DNA from: Aquatica leii
Taxonomy: Eukaryota; Arthropoda; Insecta; Coleoptera; Lampyridae
Length of the DNA: 64,000 nucleotides
NCBI GenBank assembly: GCA_035610365.1
Contig: CM069432.1
Span: 6,014,001 to 6,078,000, forward strand
Direction of reading: 5' to 3'
Numbering within the stretch: the first letter of the stretch is position 1; each line of letters opens with the position of its first letter. Below are positions 10,751-22,479 of this stretch, in pieces. Position numbers and translations under genes: made by a program. Under the pieces are notes generated by a model. That model saw nothing but the letters and a program-made list of their open reading frames with translations. It had not been told where the DNA came from and did no database searches.

Positions 10751-10979
10751 ATAAAAATCCATTTTCTATGAAAAATGCAAACTACAAATAAATGTTATGA
10801 GAATTTGTAATGGCAATTAAGATTACAATTGTTTAACCACTAATTACGTTCAAATTATGATAATACTTCTTTTACAAAGAAAATCGAAATGATGACTTTA
10901 ATTTAATCCAGAAATATTAAAAATTTAGGCTAAGTAAAACAAAAATTTCATATTTGGGCATGCAGTTTATATTTATTCG
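10751..10979. repeat. direct repeat, left copy
   Basis: About 229 bp closely matching 14,713-14,943; shared runs include AATCCATTTTCTATGAAAAA and CATATTTGGGCATGCAGTTT. A shorter shared string (TTAAAAGAATATTAATTTTT) precedes both copies, at 10,485 and 14,690, but the 240 bp between string and repeat at the left is missing at the right. The two copies bracket 3.7 kb containing piggyBac A. Confidence 0.8.
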
Positions 10980-11015
10980 AGCTATTAATGGAACTTTTTT
11001 TTAATTTATTTGAAT

Positions 11016-11050
11016 CGGTCATTTTGACCCCAATCGTACTTCCAGTGTTA
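11016..11050 (-). repeat. piggyBac-type terminus
   Basis: On the minus strand: TTAACACTGGAAGTACGATT, then GGGGTCAAAATGACC. A TTAA followed by a GGGTCAAAATGACC-type palindrome is common at the ends of insect piggyBac elements and their MITEs. No partner end was identified. Confidence 0.4.
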
Positions 11051-12613
11051 AAGTTAGTCAATTCCATTTATATACATTTTATCTTATACTCATTTTTAAT
11101 GCGTTTTACCATAGTTATCAAACGTGCAAGTCTCAATCCATGTTAGATGGAAAAATGTGTTGCATTGCCAAAAAACGTTGGTACAAAATTAGATAAAGTT
11201 TTTTTTCTTCTATATGAATCAAGTTAGAAAAATTTATCAATAATAAAACACTAAAATGCATCAGTCACACACAAAATTAAATGCATATAATTACATGTAT
11301 GTATAATAAAAATAATACTTAATTTGCAAATACACGTTACGCCAACTTTGTGTACATATTTCCCATCTGTACACATTCAAAACCGTAGCCTCCAGAGATT
11401 AAACATGTGAATAAACTACGACAATCACACACTGGAAACGTCATTCGTTTTCGTGCTTAACTCCGTCTTTTAAAATGATTTAATCAATACTTAGAAGTTG
11501 TGGACAATAAATTATACTATTGTAAATAAACACCGATAATACCTGCATAACATTAATTCCTCTATTGACGAAAACACTTCATGGAATAATGCTTTTGCTG
11601 CAAAATGTCGTTTAAGTGTTTAAATACTGTAGTTAGCAGTAGTGTCAGTTCTAATGAACGTCTGCAAAAGACAAACCTTTCCGTGCTTAAATATTTATAT
11701 TTAATACAATGTTTTACTTTATATTAAATTAAATAAAAAATGCACCAATATGAAATTAATACAAATCTATGTTTTACAAGTCAAAACTTTGAAAAGTAGA
11801 AAGCAATCAATTGCCGACGTCTAAAAATGAAACAAAATGCTTGAAACGTGCGACAACTTTGACTCGTGTATTTGTTATATAAATAAGAAAGAAATTTATA
11901 CAATATTAATGTAAACGTGATGAAACCAAGCGATAATGGATGATTGCGACATATGTCCGATTTGTGATAATACTTGCATTGATAAAAGTTGACACGATGA
12001 GAAGGAACAGGTGGTTATCTATACACGTCCCCTTGTTTGATGTATCAAAACTCCCGGAGAGTAACAGATTTTTCCAATTTTTGATCAAGTTATGAAAGTT
12101 TCGACATAACATTTATATATAACTTAATTTGCTAAAATAAATTAAATGTTGCAACAAAATATTATTTTTTATATTAATTTTTGCCTTTATCTCATATGTA
12201 TGTTTTTGCTGTAATTAAAAATTACCAAATTGATATTTTACTTTTAATTTTTTTAATATTTTTCATGGGTAGATACATATAAAAACACAGTTTTAATATA
12301 TGTGCAATTAAAATAATAGTAAATTTGTGTTAAAATTCTTATTGGTATTTTGTTTAAAATACATAAAATATTGAAATATTAGATAACAACCTAACACGAG
12401 TAGAACTAATATATACCTGAACTATTTGTTTTTACTACTACTTAGCTATTAAGACGAATTTAGAATTTTACTCGCTACACAGGTTTCAGTTTTATGTTAC
12501 AGTAATAACACACGTTGTAAACATTAGTATTCACAGGAAGCTCAATGTATAAGTCTATTAATAAATTTATCAAGTTTTGAAGTAGAATAATTAAATGTAA
12601 AGTAGTTTATTGT
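11051..12613. other. no gene recognised, AT-rich
   Basis: About 1.56 kb of AT-rich sequence. I see no coding domain, RNA gene or tandem array. Confidence 0.5.
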
Positions 12614-14690
12614 TTAACCTTCGGATTACCAAGCAATTTTTGAGGGGCCGATTACCAAGTGGGGTCACATTTGACCCCAAGTTTTTTTTTTTTATTTTGT
12701 AAAAAAAACCGATTAATTTGTAATTGTAGCCTTTATTAATATTTTAAATTAACATTAGATTTCATATAAACTAATAAAAATATAAAAATAAAATGTAAAC
12801 ATAAATTAGTGAGGGCAACAACTATTACATATTATTGTAGTTTTTTTTCTGACTATGTTGTTTACATACAAAGAGTTTGCACTTTTCACATGTTTCCGAA
12901 CATTTTTTGTCATTTGCTCTTGGACATATCTTACAACGACCTCTTTTTGGGCGAGCGATAGTTTCGTCATGCAGTCCCACTTCCTCTGGTTCTGTGTCTG
13001 CCAAAACCATCGCTATTGCTATCTGCACATGTCTTGGTAATCCTTAAAGTGTAAGTTTTTTGATATGTGGGATTACTAATTCAAACCCAAGTCTTTGCAA
13101 AAATAATCTCCTTCGGGATGCTTTCCCTTTTTCAAAATTTCTAAATTTCGCAGTGTATAGAATAAATGCATTCATGGCAGCAATATCAAGGAAATTAAAA
13201 AATAGAACAAGAGACCAGCGATTTGTATTTCTTCTGCATGAGTATTCCTTCACCATTTTATCGACGCTGTCCACAGCTCCTTTGCAGCTATTATAGTCCA
13301 GGATAACTTGCGGTTTGTACCTGAAGTCTTCTCCGGACAATTCTAAATCTTGGTGTTGCGTTGAAAGTAGCATAACGCTTCTATATTTTTTAGGTACGTA
13401 AGATACTAAAATTGTGTCTTCTCCATATAGAATTTCGCTTGAGTATTCTCCTCCATTTCTTTTTGGCAAAAATTCTTTTGGTATTTCTCTACGTGTTTTA
13501 CGAATTGTTCCGGTCAAGGTTTTTGATTGCTGCAGTAGGTTCTTCGTCAAAGACATAGACGTAAAAAAATTATCTATGGTAATACCATAACCCTCCCTCA
13601 AACCCCCAACCAAATCCGAAACTACCCGCTTCCCTAGAAATGAAATTTTATACTCGTGCATAAAACGATAAAATTGTGTTTTATCTTGTTCCCGTTCTGG
13701 AGCATTGTCTACCATTCCAGTATATATTTGGAAATTCCAGCAATATCTGTTACTATCATCGCATTAAGCCCAGATTTTAATTCCGTATTTATCTGGCTTC
13801 GACTTTATATACACTCAAAAGGGACATTTTCCACGGAAAGGAACAAGTTGTTCATACATACTTCAGCATTAGGGTTATTCGAATTTTTGCAATTTGCAGC
13901 GAGAATATCGTGAATGTTACGAATAGCTGCTAATTTATCTGTTGCCCGTCGTTTTTCTCGGGTGTCCATATTGTCAAATCGAATGTATTTCAAAAGGTCT
14001 CTCATTCGATTACGAGACAATGCAGCACAAAAAATTGGTCTATGGAGAGACATGTATTTTGTACTCCACACCTCCAATATTGGTTCTTGGCGTGCTTTCA
14101 AACCACCAGCTAGAAGCAGTAATCCAAAAAATGCATGTAACGCATCTACTGGCTTGTACGTATCGCCTACAATTCTTCTAGCTCGAATGTTTGTTTCTCT
14201 AAGTATTATGTCCATAATGTCTTCCGAGATAAATAAATAAAAAGCATCTAGGCATGTTGAAATATGTTTACTGAATTTTGTTAATCCTGGCGGTGTTTTT
14301 AGAATATTTCGCTGATTTCGTCTTCTAACATGAGGCTTATCTTTTTTCCATATGGAACCATCTTTACCTACCAGTATATCTTTATCATTGGGCAAATTAT
14401 CATCACTGTCATCGTCTTCCGAACTTTCAATCGGGTTTACATCAGGTACACTTCAAATTCGGCATCACTATAGTCAGAAAAAAATTCATCTTCAATTTCA
14501 TTCAGTAAATTAATATTGCTAGCTATTTCTTCTACTTCACGCTGAGACAAATATTTTCTAGCGATAATTCAACAACTATTTCCAATCAAATGTAATAACA
14601 CAGCAGACACACTTTTCCAACTAATTCGAACAAACTCACCGAATGTAATGACTAAAGACGGAATGGTAGAGATAATGTCTTTTTAAAAGA
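12614..14690 (-). mobile_element. piggyBac element A
   Basis: piggyBac DNA transposon on the minus strand. The 3' end is plausibly at the TTAA at 12,614-12,617, followed by CCTTCGGATTACC and a GGGGTCACATTTGACCCC palindrome. The opposite end is not clear: a TTAA lies at about 14,691 but no matching terminal inverted repeat is seen. It contains the transposase described at 12,825-14,560. Confidence 0.75.
12825..14560 (-). pseudogene. piggyBac transposase A
   Basis: Cut-and-paste transposase of the piggyBac family. N-terminal acidic region (EIEDEFFSDYSDAEFEV), then DDE_Tnp_1_7-type sequence in three main pieces. 13,805-14,395: LRETNIRARR, HAFFGLLLLAGGLKA, MRDLLKYIRFDNMDTREKR, ending LSVENVPF where the first catalytic Asp motif is expected (Asp not conserved). 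13,044-13,715: GITIDNFFTS (second Asp) and VILDYNSCKGAVDSVDKM (third Asp), then RRNTNRWSLVLFFN. 12,825-13,028: C-terminal Cys-rich domain, CKICPRANDKKCSETCEKC followed by CKQH. A stop and a frame change lie between the first two pieces (YIKSKPDKYGIKIWA can be read there), so it is a dead copy. Confidence 0.95.
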
Positions 14691-14712
14691 ATATTAATTT
14701 TTTCTTTATATT

Positions 14713-14943
14713 AATAAAAATCCATTTTCTATGAAAAAATGCAAAATACGAATAAAACGTTATGAAAATTTGTAATAGGAATTAAGATTATAATTGCTCA
14801 AGCATTAATTATGTCGAAATGATGATAATACTTCTTTTACAAAGAAAATCGGAATGATGACTATAATTTAATCCGAAAATATTAAAAATTTAGGACAATT
14901 AAAACAGCAATTTCATATTTGGGCATGCAGTTTAAGTTTATTC
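14713..14943. repeat. direct repeat, right copy
   Basis: Partner of 10,751-10,979. It ends at about 14,943, where mariner sequence begins on the plus strand. Confidence 0.8.
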
Positions 14944-15190
14944 TATCTATTTATTCTATCAACCACTTGCCGTACTTGTCTGATCTAGCACTATGTGACT
15001 TCTACTTATTCGGAAAAATGCATTTTCTAATGAAAGGAAAACGTAATGCGGACGTAAAGCTATCCGAAAGGTTTGCACTGACATGGACATTTTTACAGAA
15101 AACCTAAAACATTCGTTCGATATGCTTCTTGACAGTACAAATAGCTGTATAGAGTCACAAAAAGAATAGTTTTGTTAAATAAACAAATTT
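14944..15190 (+). mobile_element. mariner transposase C-terminal remnant
   Basis: Tail of a Tc1/mariner-superfamily transposase. INHLPYLSDLALCDFYLFGK corresponds to the family motif HPPYSPDLAPCDFFLFPK, where the CD aspartate is the third catalytic residue. It is followed by MKGKRNADVKLSERFAL and, in another frame, HSFDMLLDSTNSCIESQKE before a stop at about 15,165. Everything upstream of this motif is missing. It directly follows the right direct-repeat copy. Confidence 0.8.
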
Positions 15191-15289
15191 ATGTTTTCGT
15201 CTTGTTTATTTATGGAACGCATTACCAAATACAATGCTTTGTATAAAACTGAAAACACCGGTTACAAATTAAAAACAGTATTTTCTGAT

Positions 15290-15690
15290 ATGCGCTTAAA
15301 ATCTTTGCTGATCGTGAATTAGTAGATAATATTTGATCTTTTATAACCTTTTAATACTAAGCACCAGTAAAATTCCTAAGAATTTTTCAGAATTAATGCT
15401 TAACATTTCTTGCTGGGCGTGAAGTTAGCAAAAAACTTTAGCTACTTATTTTTAAATCAAATTTTTGCTAATGTTTTGGTATAAAATACTAATAAGCACT
15501 AACAAAGCACTAATTCTTAACAAACTTTAGTGCTCAACATTTTTTGCTGAAGGGTGAATTGACGGAAAATGTTTACTCCCTATAACTTTTAAATAAAATG
15601 TTTGCTGATGATCTAACATGAAGCACTAATAAGCACTGATTAAGTCCTAATTCTTTACAAATTTTTAAAATAAATGTTTAAAATGTTTTG
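15290..15690. repeat. degenerate tandem repeat, ~135-bp unit
   Basis: Two recognisable units share AACATTTCTTGCTGGGCGTGA (15,402) and AACATTTTTTGCTGAAGGGTG (15,536), each followed by a TTTGCTAATG- or TTTGCTGATG-like string. Related strings occur at about 15,297 and 15,672. Interspersed AAGCACTAA motifs also recur. The copies are poorly conserved. Confidence 0.4.
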
Positions 15691-16380
15691 CCATATATTT
15701 ACAATTTGCGATAAAATACATTAAATGGTTTGTTGCGATGTTAAGACCCTCAAGCGCTTAAATCGATAGAACACTTGCGAGTGGAATTAGCAATTACTCA
15801 AAAAACGTGTGGTTGCAAACCAAGTTTCTAGTAGACTGCTGAAATGGTTAATTGGATTAACACTTGATTAAGTAGACTGGAGATCCGTCTGATAAGGAAC
15901 TTCGAATTGGAGACTTAAGGATAATTTTTGTTGTTCTTACGGTAGGAAATTACTTCATTTTCAAAATTTGTAGACCGAATGTGTAAGTATTTATTAATTA
16001 TCCGATTTTCTTTTAATTTATTTTATTTATCGGATAGTGTTTTTAACAAATTAGTGGTCCGTTGCTTCGCTCATCATTATCTACAATCATCGATTTTGTT
16101 TATAAGTTATAATAAGCAAAAAAAGATTATTTGTATTGAGTTCGCTGATATCTTCGCATACAAAAAAAAACTGGCGTGGTCACCACGACTTTAAGGTTAT
16201 GTAGCCATAAAACCACTTTAAAGTGATATGTACACGTTTGTATTGACTTTCTAGAATGTTATAATTTTTATATAATAAATGAGTAATAACGAGCATCGCG
16301 GTGAGTCAAGCCTATCTATACAGGTTTATACAGGAACGCAATAAAGGCGATACCGGCATCAACTAGTATATAATATGAAC

Positions 16381-16425
16381 TATAAAAAGGTTGTGCATCT
16401 AATCAACAATTTAGTTCTGTGTTAT
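16381..16425 (+). promoter_or_regulatory. TATA-plus-initiator-like string
   Basis: CTATAAAAAGG followed about 25-30 bp later by CAATTTAGTTCTGTG resembles an insect pol II core promoter or the promoter of an LTR. No coding sequence follows, so this is weak. Confidence 0.25.
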
Positions 16426-16688
16426 GCGTGGTAAAAAGTGCATACAACAAATTTTTCTAGTTTTGGACAAAAAGAAGCATAATTCCGCTGTGTTATTATC
16501 TTAATTAATTTTATATATTTTTTTCCGTTACATTGCATCATTCCAATTAAAAAAAGTGGTGTGGTCATCATACGACTTTTCTATAAGCAATGATAAAGGA
16601 ATATCTACATATTTTTTTGCTTTTCCATTTAGTAAATCGGCAAAATTAATTATTTTTAACGTATCTTGCTTTTCCTTCAATATATGGA

Positions 16689-16820
16689 ATTTTTTTCTAA
16701 AAAAAATCGTCACAGGCAGGATTTGAGCTTAAATTATATTTGTGAATTCATTTTAAATTATAAATAAAATATCTAACAAACTGTTAATGTTAGAATTTTT
16801 TTTATTTGAATAAATTGTTA
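16689..16820. repeat. direct repeat, first copy
   Basis: Shares TTTTTTCTAAAAAAAATCGT, a short GC-containing segment, and AATTATAAATAAAATATCTA with 17,073-17,206; copies are about 385 bp apart. The intervening DNA includes AAATGGCGGATGCACC and may be part of the same short interspersed repeat. Confidence 0.6.
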
Positions 16821-17072
16821 GGAAGAATGATTTCTATAAGAAACTGTACAAATAGTTCGAATAATTTACATACGTACAAAATTATATAAGAAAAACTGTT
16901 AAAAATGGCGGATGCACCTACTTCCGGTTTCTTTATCACACCCATCTTTTGACAAAGCAGAGAGAATGTAAAAAAAAACCAACTCCATACCAAATATCAA
17001 GTTACTAGGACTTTTGGTTATTATTTGGGTAAATAAGTCAAAGTAATATAGAGAAAAATTGTTGTTTTCAAC

Positions 17073-17206
17073 GTATTTTTTCTAAAAAAAAAATCGTCGC
17101 AGGCAAGTTTCGAACCTAGATTATATATGGAATGCACTTTTTAAATTATAAATCAAATATCTAATAAATTGTTAATGTTAGAAAATTTTTTGATTTGAAT
17201 AAACTG
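17073..17206. repeat. direct repeat, second copy
   Basis: Partner of 16,689-16,820. It contains, on the minus strand, GGTTCGAAACTTGCC, which looks like a pol III B box, but no A box is found upstream. Confidence 0.6.
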
Positions 17207-17529
17207 GATTTGTTTTCTTTTTTGGGCTATGTACCATTGTAAAAACACAGTACCAAAACTAATTTGTTTCATACTATTTAAGATTTTTTCTTCTTTTTCT
17301 TTGATACTTGTCCATTAAGAGTTTGCCGTTTTAAATTTTCTCAACTCTCTTACTTTTCAGTGCGCTTTCTCTTTGGGGACTCCTATTCCAATATTCTTTT
17401 TGACCACGTGTGTTCTGGTATTCTTTAGACATGATCCGTACCATTGTAGTGCTCTATTTTTCAATTTTTTTGTTATTGAGCATTGTACTACCATCCGGCT
17501 CCCTATTTTCTTTATTCTTATTCAATGTG

Positions 17530-17643
17530 CAAAAAGTATCTACCGAAGATCAAATTGCCGATATATTGACTCTAAGCAAAGTTAAATTTCAAAAGTTCAG
17601 AACATTAATGGGTTTGCAGAATTTTGAAAACATAACTAACTAA
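17530..17643 (+). mobile_element. Copia pol C-terminal scrap (fossil)
   Basis: VQKVSTEDQIADILTLSKV then KFQKFRTLMGL matches the conserved end of Copia RNase H (the family usually has VSTENQxADILTK and FxKLRxxLG). Only this end of the element is recognisable, over about 110 bp. The sequence upstream is not Copia-like. It is a very old, broken fragment. Confidence 0.7.
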
Positions 17644-20600
17644 ATGTCTATGGCAGTGCATAATTCTTATAAATAATGAATGTTTTTTTATTTTTTTCTG
17701 TTAAGTTTTTGTTTTAAATTTAATATATAAAATTTGGTAGTATTGAGTGGTGTATAAAATTGTTTTTTATTCCTTTTGTAACATAAGTACAATGTAATAA
17801 GTTTATATTAAAATATTGTTTTCTCACAAAAAGATGTTTATTTTAACAATCCGTTACCAATATTACATAGTTCTTAAATTCTACATCCTCGACGGTCAAA
17901 TTAGTCAACTCTTTACGCTTACATGCTCCGTTGTATTCAATGATCAATATGACCTAAAGTAGAAAAGATTCCAAAGAATAATAAGAAGCTTTGCTTTACA
18001 TATGTTATTTTCATTCCGAGGAACACATGATCATCTGCAGTTGTGATAAAATAATCTGTATCAGCTCTAATATCTTTGGCTTCTTTGCTTTATATTCTTC
18101 CGGTGTTCTTTTAAGGTCATAATTTAGGATAAAGTGAGATATCTACGTTATTGTAAATGCTTAAGCATGATCTTAGTTTAGAGTAGGTTGACCATAAGAT
18201 AGAAGATTTTTTCTGCTTGCTCTCTGTTTCACAATAAGTTAATAAAATGTTTTTTAATAAGTTGTTTATTTTGTTTTGAGTACACTAATGCTCAAATCGA
18301 TCAAATTCCTTCTAAATTTTTCCCAATTTTTTTGGCAGTAGTTACTATCGGTGGCTTCAGATATCAGTTTTAATTCAGGTGGAGTACTAATATTTTCATC
18401 ATTTATTTTTTGTAGATTTTAATTTGAATTGGATTGAACACATAAAAACTTACAAATTGAGACTTTGATAAAGTGTTACCAACAATTATATAGTGTATTA
18501 AAAAATCACTAAAATGCTAATTTATATTTTTTAATGTGAAAAAATAGTACAAAAAACTTGTTTTATAAGAACTTTTTTTGCACTTTACCATCAAAAAACT
18601 CCCCGCTATGAAACTCGTTTCTCAATATACTAAATTAGTATTTTTTGGAGGGCCATTGACCAAATGACCTAACGGAAAAGCCGCCACTGGATTTTATTAG
18701 GTATTATACATGTACAGTATATGATAATTACAAAAAATATTGTACTTTTGTAATATTATAAGTAATAAATTTGTAACATTAAACTGAGTAATAAATATAT
18801 AAAATATAACAAAGATAACGTTAAAAATAAAAATATTAAAAATTGAGATTAGCACTTACAGTATCGCAGTTCGAGAATTGACTCAATGATATACTTTAGC
18901 TGACAGAGAAATTACGTTCTTAACACATATATACATAAAACATAAACTTAAAAAAACCATTTTTGTATTTATACAGTCATGTTGCGGATGGAAGCTTTAT
19001 ACAAATATTTGCGCTTTGACTTTAAACTAATCATTTAAAATTTAATAATAAATATAAATACATCTTTTCATTTTTAGTATAGTACATAGTACATAATTTC
19101 GAACACTTTATACAAGTGAAACTAAAGCAAATAAAGTCACATTTGTCTATGTGCATGTATGTGTATTGATAATCAATAGCCATAACTTAACGTCGTTACA
19201 CTTTCAAGATATTTTAATGTTTTCTCCAATTTACATTCAGTAAATATTTATAAAATAGTGGTGAAACAACGATAGATTTCTAACCAGCAAAGTTTTTAAC
19301 TTTTTATTATGATTCCAATAAAATTTATGATCATTAACAAACGTTTATAACTAATTTGTGATAGTTATTTTCATAGTGTTTTATACCAGGGATTGAGTTA
19401 ATGTTGATTGTGCCACCAATGCCGAATAACATTGTAAATTAAGCGAACGAAAACAGTCGGTTATAGGCTCATAAACATGCAAAAAACAAAACAACTCCAT
19501 TGTAATTTAATATGGTGGGATAACCTACATATATAAAGAGCACGAGGACTTATTTTTCATTGTTACACGTGCACAAACAACTTCGATATAGGGAAATTTT
19601 TAAACGAGAATCGACGTTCGTCGGAGTTTGGCGCCACCACCCACCGACTAAGACAAGTGACAGTCTAATTGTTTGCGGGGTTTCAATTACTCACCCTGTA
19701 ATTAGGCGTCAAACTGTGAACGGAATTAAATTATTTGTCCGGTTTCCAATTCTCCTCGATCAAAATAAGCCTGCAAATACCAAATGGTAGTTAGTTAGGC
19801 TTCCAACAAAGATATTGTTTTACCTAATGCTGTTTCAGTTGAGGAATTTTCTACGCTATATGTACCAACTAAGTTAATTATATTGATGCTGATGCATTTG
19901 GATTATATCAAAGGTATTACGTATAATTAATTTATATATTTGTAAATAACAATATACGTATATGTTTTTTCACAAACATAGAAAATCTTTACTATCACTA
20001 TATTTTTAGAAATTACTTTATATATCTTTCGATTAATTATGCATTATTAATACATTTACTTGCCAAAGTACATAATCTATAAATTAAAGCTAATTGTAGT
20101 TGATACAAAATCGAAAAGGAAAAAAAATTAAATCTTTCAGTATAAAACTTATTCTTTATAATGTAGTGAATATAAATCACTATCACTAAACCTTCTTGGG
20201 GATGAATTTTCATTACAAAGACTTTCAAGACAATTTTAAAGAAACTTTTGTTAGAATAGAATGTTGTCTAATTGGTTGTCATTTCCAACAAGTATAAAAA
20301 TTTGCAGCCGATCCGAATGCGAGGTTGGCAATTTATATAAGTTGGCAATGCATATTTCTTACGAATTATACACTATACTTTTTCTACGACTATATATTTA
20401 ATTATTAATCAAAGTTAAATAAAAAATAACATTTTTATAAGAACAAATAATGCCAAAAATAAATAATCTGAATTTAAATTTGTTTTGGTAATACCTGTTG
20501 TTAATGTATCAGATGATATTTTATAATTTATCATTATCGTTATATGGACGAGTTCACTGATTCATTGTTATCAAATTTCAGCAACATCGCAATTAATGCT

Positions 20601-20649
20601 TGAAAAGATAGACAGACCCTGGCATTCAATTAGATGCAACGGCAAATAT
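17644..20649. other. no gene recognised, AT-rich
   Basis: About 3 kb. The minus-strand string CAGTGGCGGCTTTTCC at 18,674-18,689 resembles a hAT-type terminus. A short open frame at 19,560-19,790 with a TATA-like string upstream is listed separately. Otherwise nothing is supported. Confidence 0.45.
19529..19790 (+). other. TATA-like string and 76-codon open frame
   Basis: ATATATAAAGAGCAC at 19,529-19,543 is followed about 25 bp later by TTTTTCATTG and a 76-codon open frame starting at 19,560. The frame is basic (MLHVHKQLRYREIFK) with no known motif, and less AT-rich than its surroundings. It could be a first exon, an old LTR with leader, or chance. No matching downstream exon is recognised. 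Confidence 0.2.
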
Positions 20650-20679
20650 ATCAAACCATGTATGTGACACCGACAGTAT

Positions 20680-21300
20680 TACAAGTGCGCATTCGGGTTT
20701 TCATCTTCAAAGTATTAAAGTGCCTATTATAAATTTACCAAAATTTAAAGGTGATTACAAACGATGGTTAGAATTTAAGAATACTTTTGAATCGTTAATT
20801 CATGAAAACAATTCAATTAATAATATACAAAAATTTCATTATTTACGAGCTTCATTAGAAGGTAAAGCAAGTAAAGTAATTTACTCTCTTGAATTTGCTT
20901 CGAAAAATTATCTGGTCGCTTGGGAACTTTTTTGTACGAGATTTAACAATTCTAGATTACTAGTACACAATCATTTAAAATCGTTATTTGATTTACCATT
21001 GATGAAGTAGCGGAGCACTTACATGCTCTCGAAACATTACGACAGCCTAAGTGGGACACACTTATCATATTTATTATTTCTATGAAATTAGACAGGACAA
21101 CGGCCCAAGATTGGGAAAAGCAAAGATCTTCAAACAAAAGTCTTACATAATCAGATTTCAACAATTTTTTGCGTACGAGAGCAGATTGGCTCAAAGCAGT
21201 TGAAGTGAATCAAACAAGTACAATCAGCAAAGAGAAAGATTCTGAATCGCTGTATTTTATTAGCTACTTCAAAACTCGTGTGCAATTATTGCAACAAGTC
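20680..21300 (+). pseudogene. BEL/Pao A gag-like region
   Basis: Capsid-like protein of BEL/Pao (DUF1759 type). IINLPKFKGDYKRWLEFKNT is the usual opening motif. It is followed by IQKFHYLRASLEGKASKVI and a region matching LLVHNHLKSLFDLP, where the family has LVNNHLKALFNLP. Confidence 0.9.
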
Positions 21301-21339
21301 GCATACAACTTAATCTTGTGATGAATTCTTAAAATTAGA

Positions 21340-22240
21340 TATTCCAAGCAGGCTGGCTAGTTTTGAGCAATTGAAACTTTGTCAAAACTGTCTATGGTCA
21401 GGCCATCAAACTTGTAGGTCAGGTCATACTTGTAAAACATGTCATCAAAAGCACAAGTCGCTTGTTTACTTAGTACAGGAAAATTCCAAACCTCCAATAG
21501 TAGAAACTTTTGATGGTGTCGACGAGCAACAATGTTCAACTGTCTCTTTCGTCTTTTGTTGACGAGAACTATGTTGTTTTGTCTACGGCGAAAGTCAAAG
21601 CCTTTGATTTCCAAGACAAAGTTCATTTAGTCAGGCTTCTTCTTGATAGTTGTTCGCAGTCAAATTTAATATTAAAAAGTCTGTCGTAAATTGAATCTTC
21701 ATCAATATGATGCAGACATTTCCATTATAGGAATTAATGTTGTATCTTCAAAAATAAAAGCAAAGACGTTATTAAATTGCAGTCGCGTTTTAACAATTTT
21801 TTTATTCAAGCAACGTGTCATATTTTGCCTGAAATTACAGATTGTGTACCCAGCCATTACTTTGATATTGGCAATTGAAATATTCCCAAAAATATAAATC
21901 TAACCGATTCTAACTTCAATGAACCAAATGAAGCTGATATTATCATAGGTGCAGGGTTCTTTCGGAGTCTTCTACGAAATCAGTCATTGAAATTAGAGAA
22001 GGATTTACCAGTTCTTTACAACACTAGTTTTGGATGGGTTATATCAGGATACGCAAATCAATCCTTTCAAAATAGTCACTGTTATTTTTCAAAAACCATA
22101 GACGAAATTCTAAGAAAGTTTTCGGAAGTGGAGGAGATGAATTATGTGCAAATCTTTTCAGAAGATGACATTCAATGCTCGTATACCATTACGACACTCT
22201 CTTTCGCTGCTAGGAGATTCGCAGGATCGAGCAGTTAAAC
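21340..22240 (+). pseudogene. BEL/Pao A zinc knuckle and protease-like region
   Basis: LCQNCLWSGHQTCRSGHTCK then CHQKHKSL is the double Cys-His region of BEL/Pao. Further on, LPVLYNTSFGWVISG is the conserved motif at the end of the aspartic protease (DUF1758) region. Confidence 0.85.
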
Positions 22241-22479
22241 GTTTTATCAATTTGGAAAGTAACAAACAAAGAACTTAAATCTCAATATATATCTTTCACA
22301 AGCAGATGCCTTTTCTTATTTTCTTCCTCATCATGGAGTACTAAAAAGGAGAGTATTACAAAATACAAATAAAAACTTCGCGTGGTTTTTGATAGTTTAT
22401 CTGCTTCAAGTTCAGGTTGCAAACTAAGCGACATACATTTTGTCGGACCTTCTATTATAAATGACATTTTTTAAATTAA

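Larger units (their letters stand above)
15691..17529. other. no gene recognised; one direct repeat pair
   Basis: AT-rich sequence without a coding domain. It contains the direct repeats at 16,689-16,820 and 17,073-17,206 and a promoter-like string at 16,381. The shared string GTGGTCACCACGAC at 16,170 has a weaker relative at 16,558. Confidence 0.5.

Noticed and set aside
17073-17206. tRNA-derived SINE suggested by a B-box-like GGTTCGAAACTTGCC on the minus strand
   Set aside because: No A box at the proper distance, and the partner repeat at 16,689 does not keep the B box.
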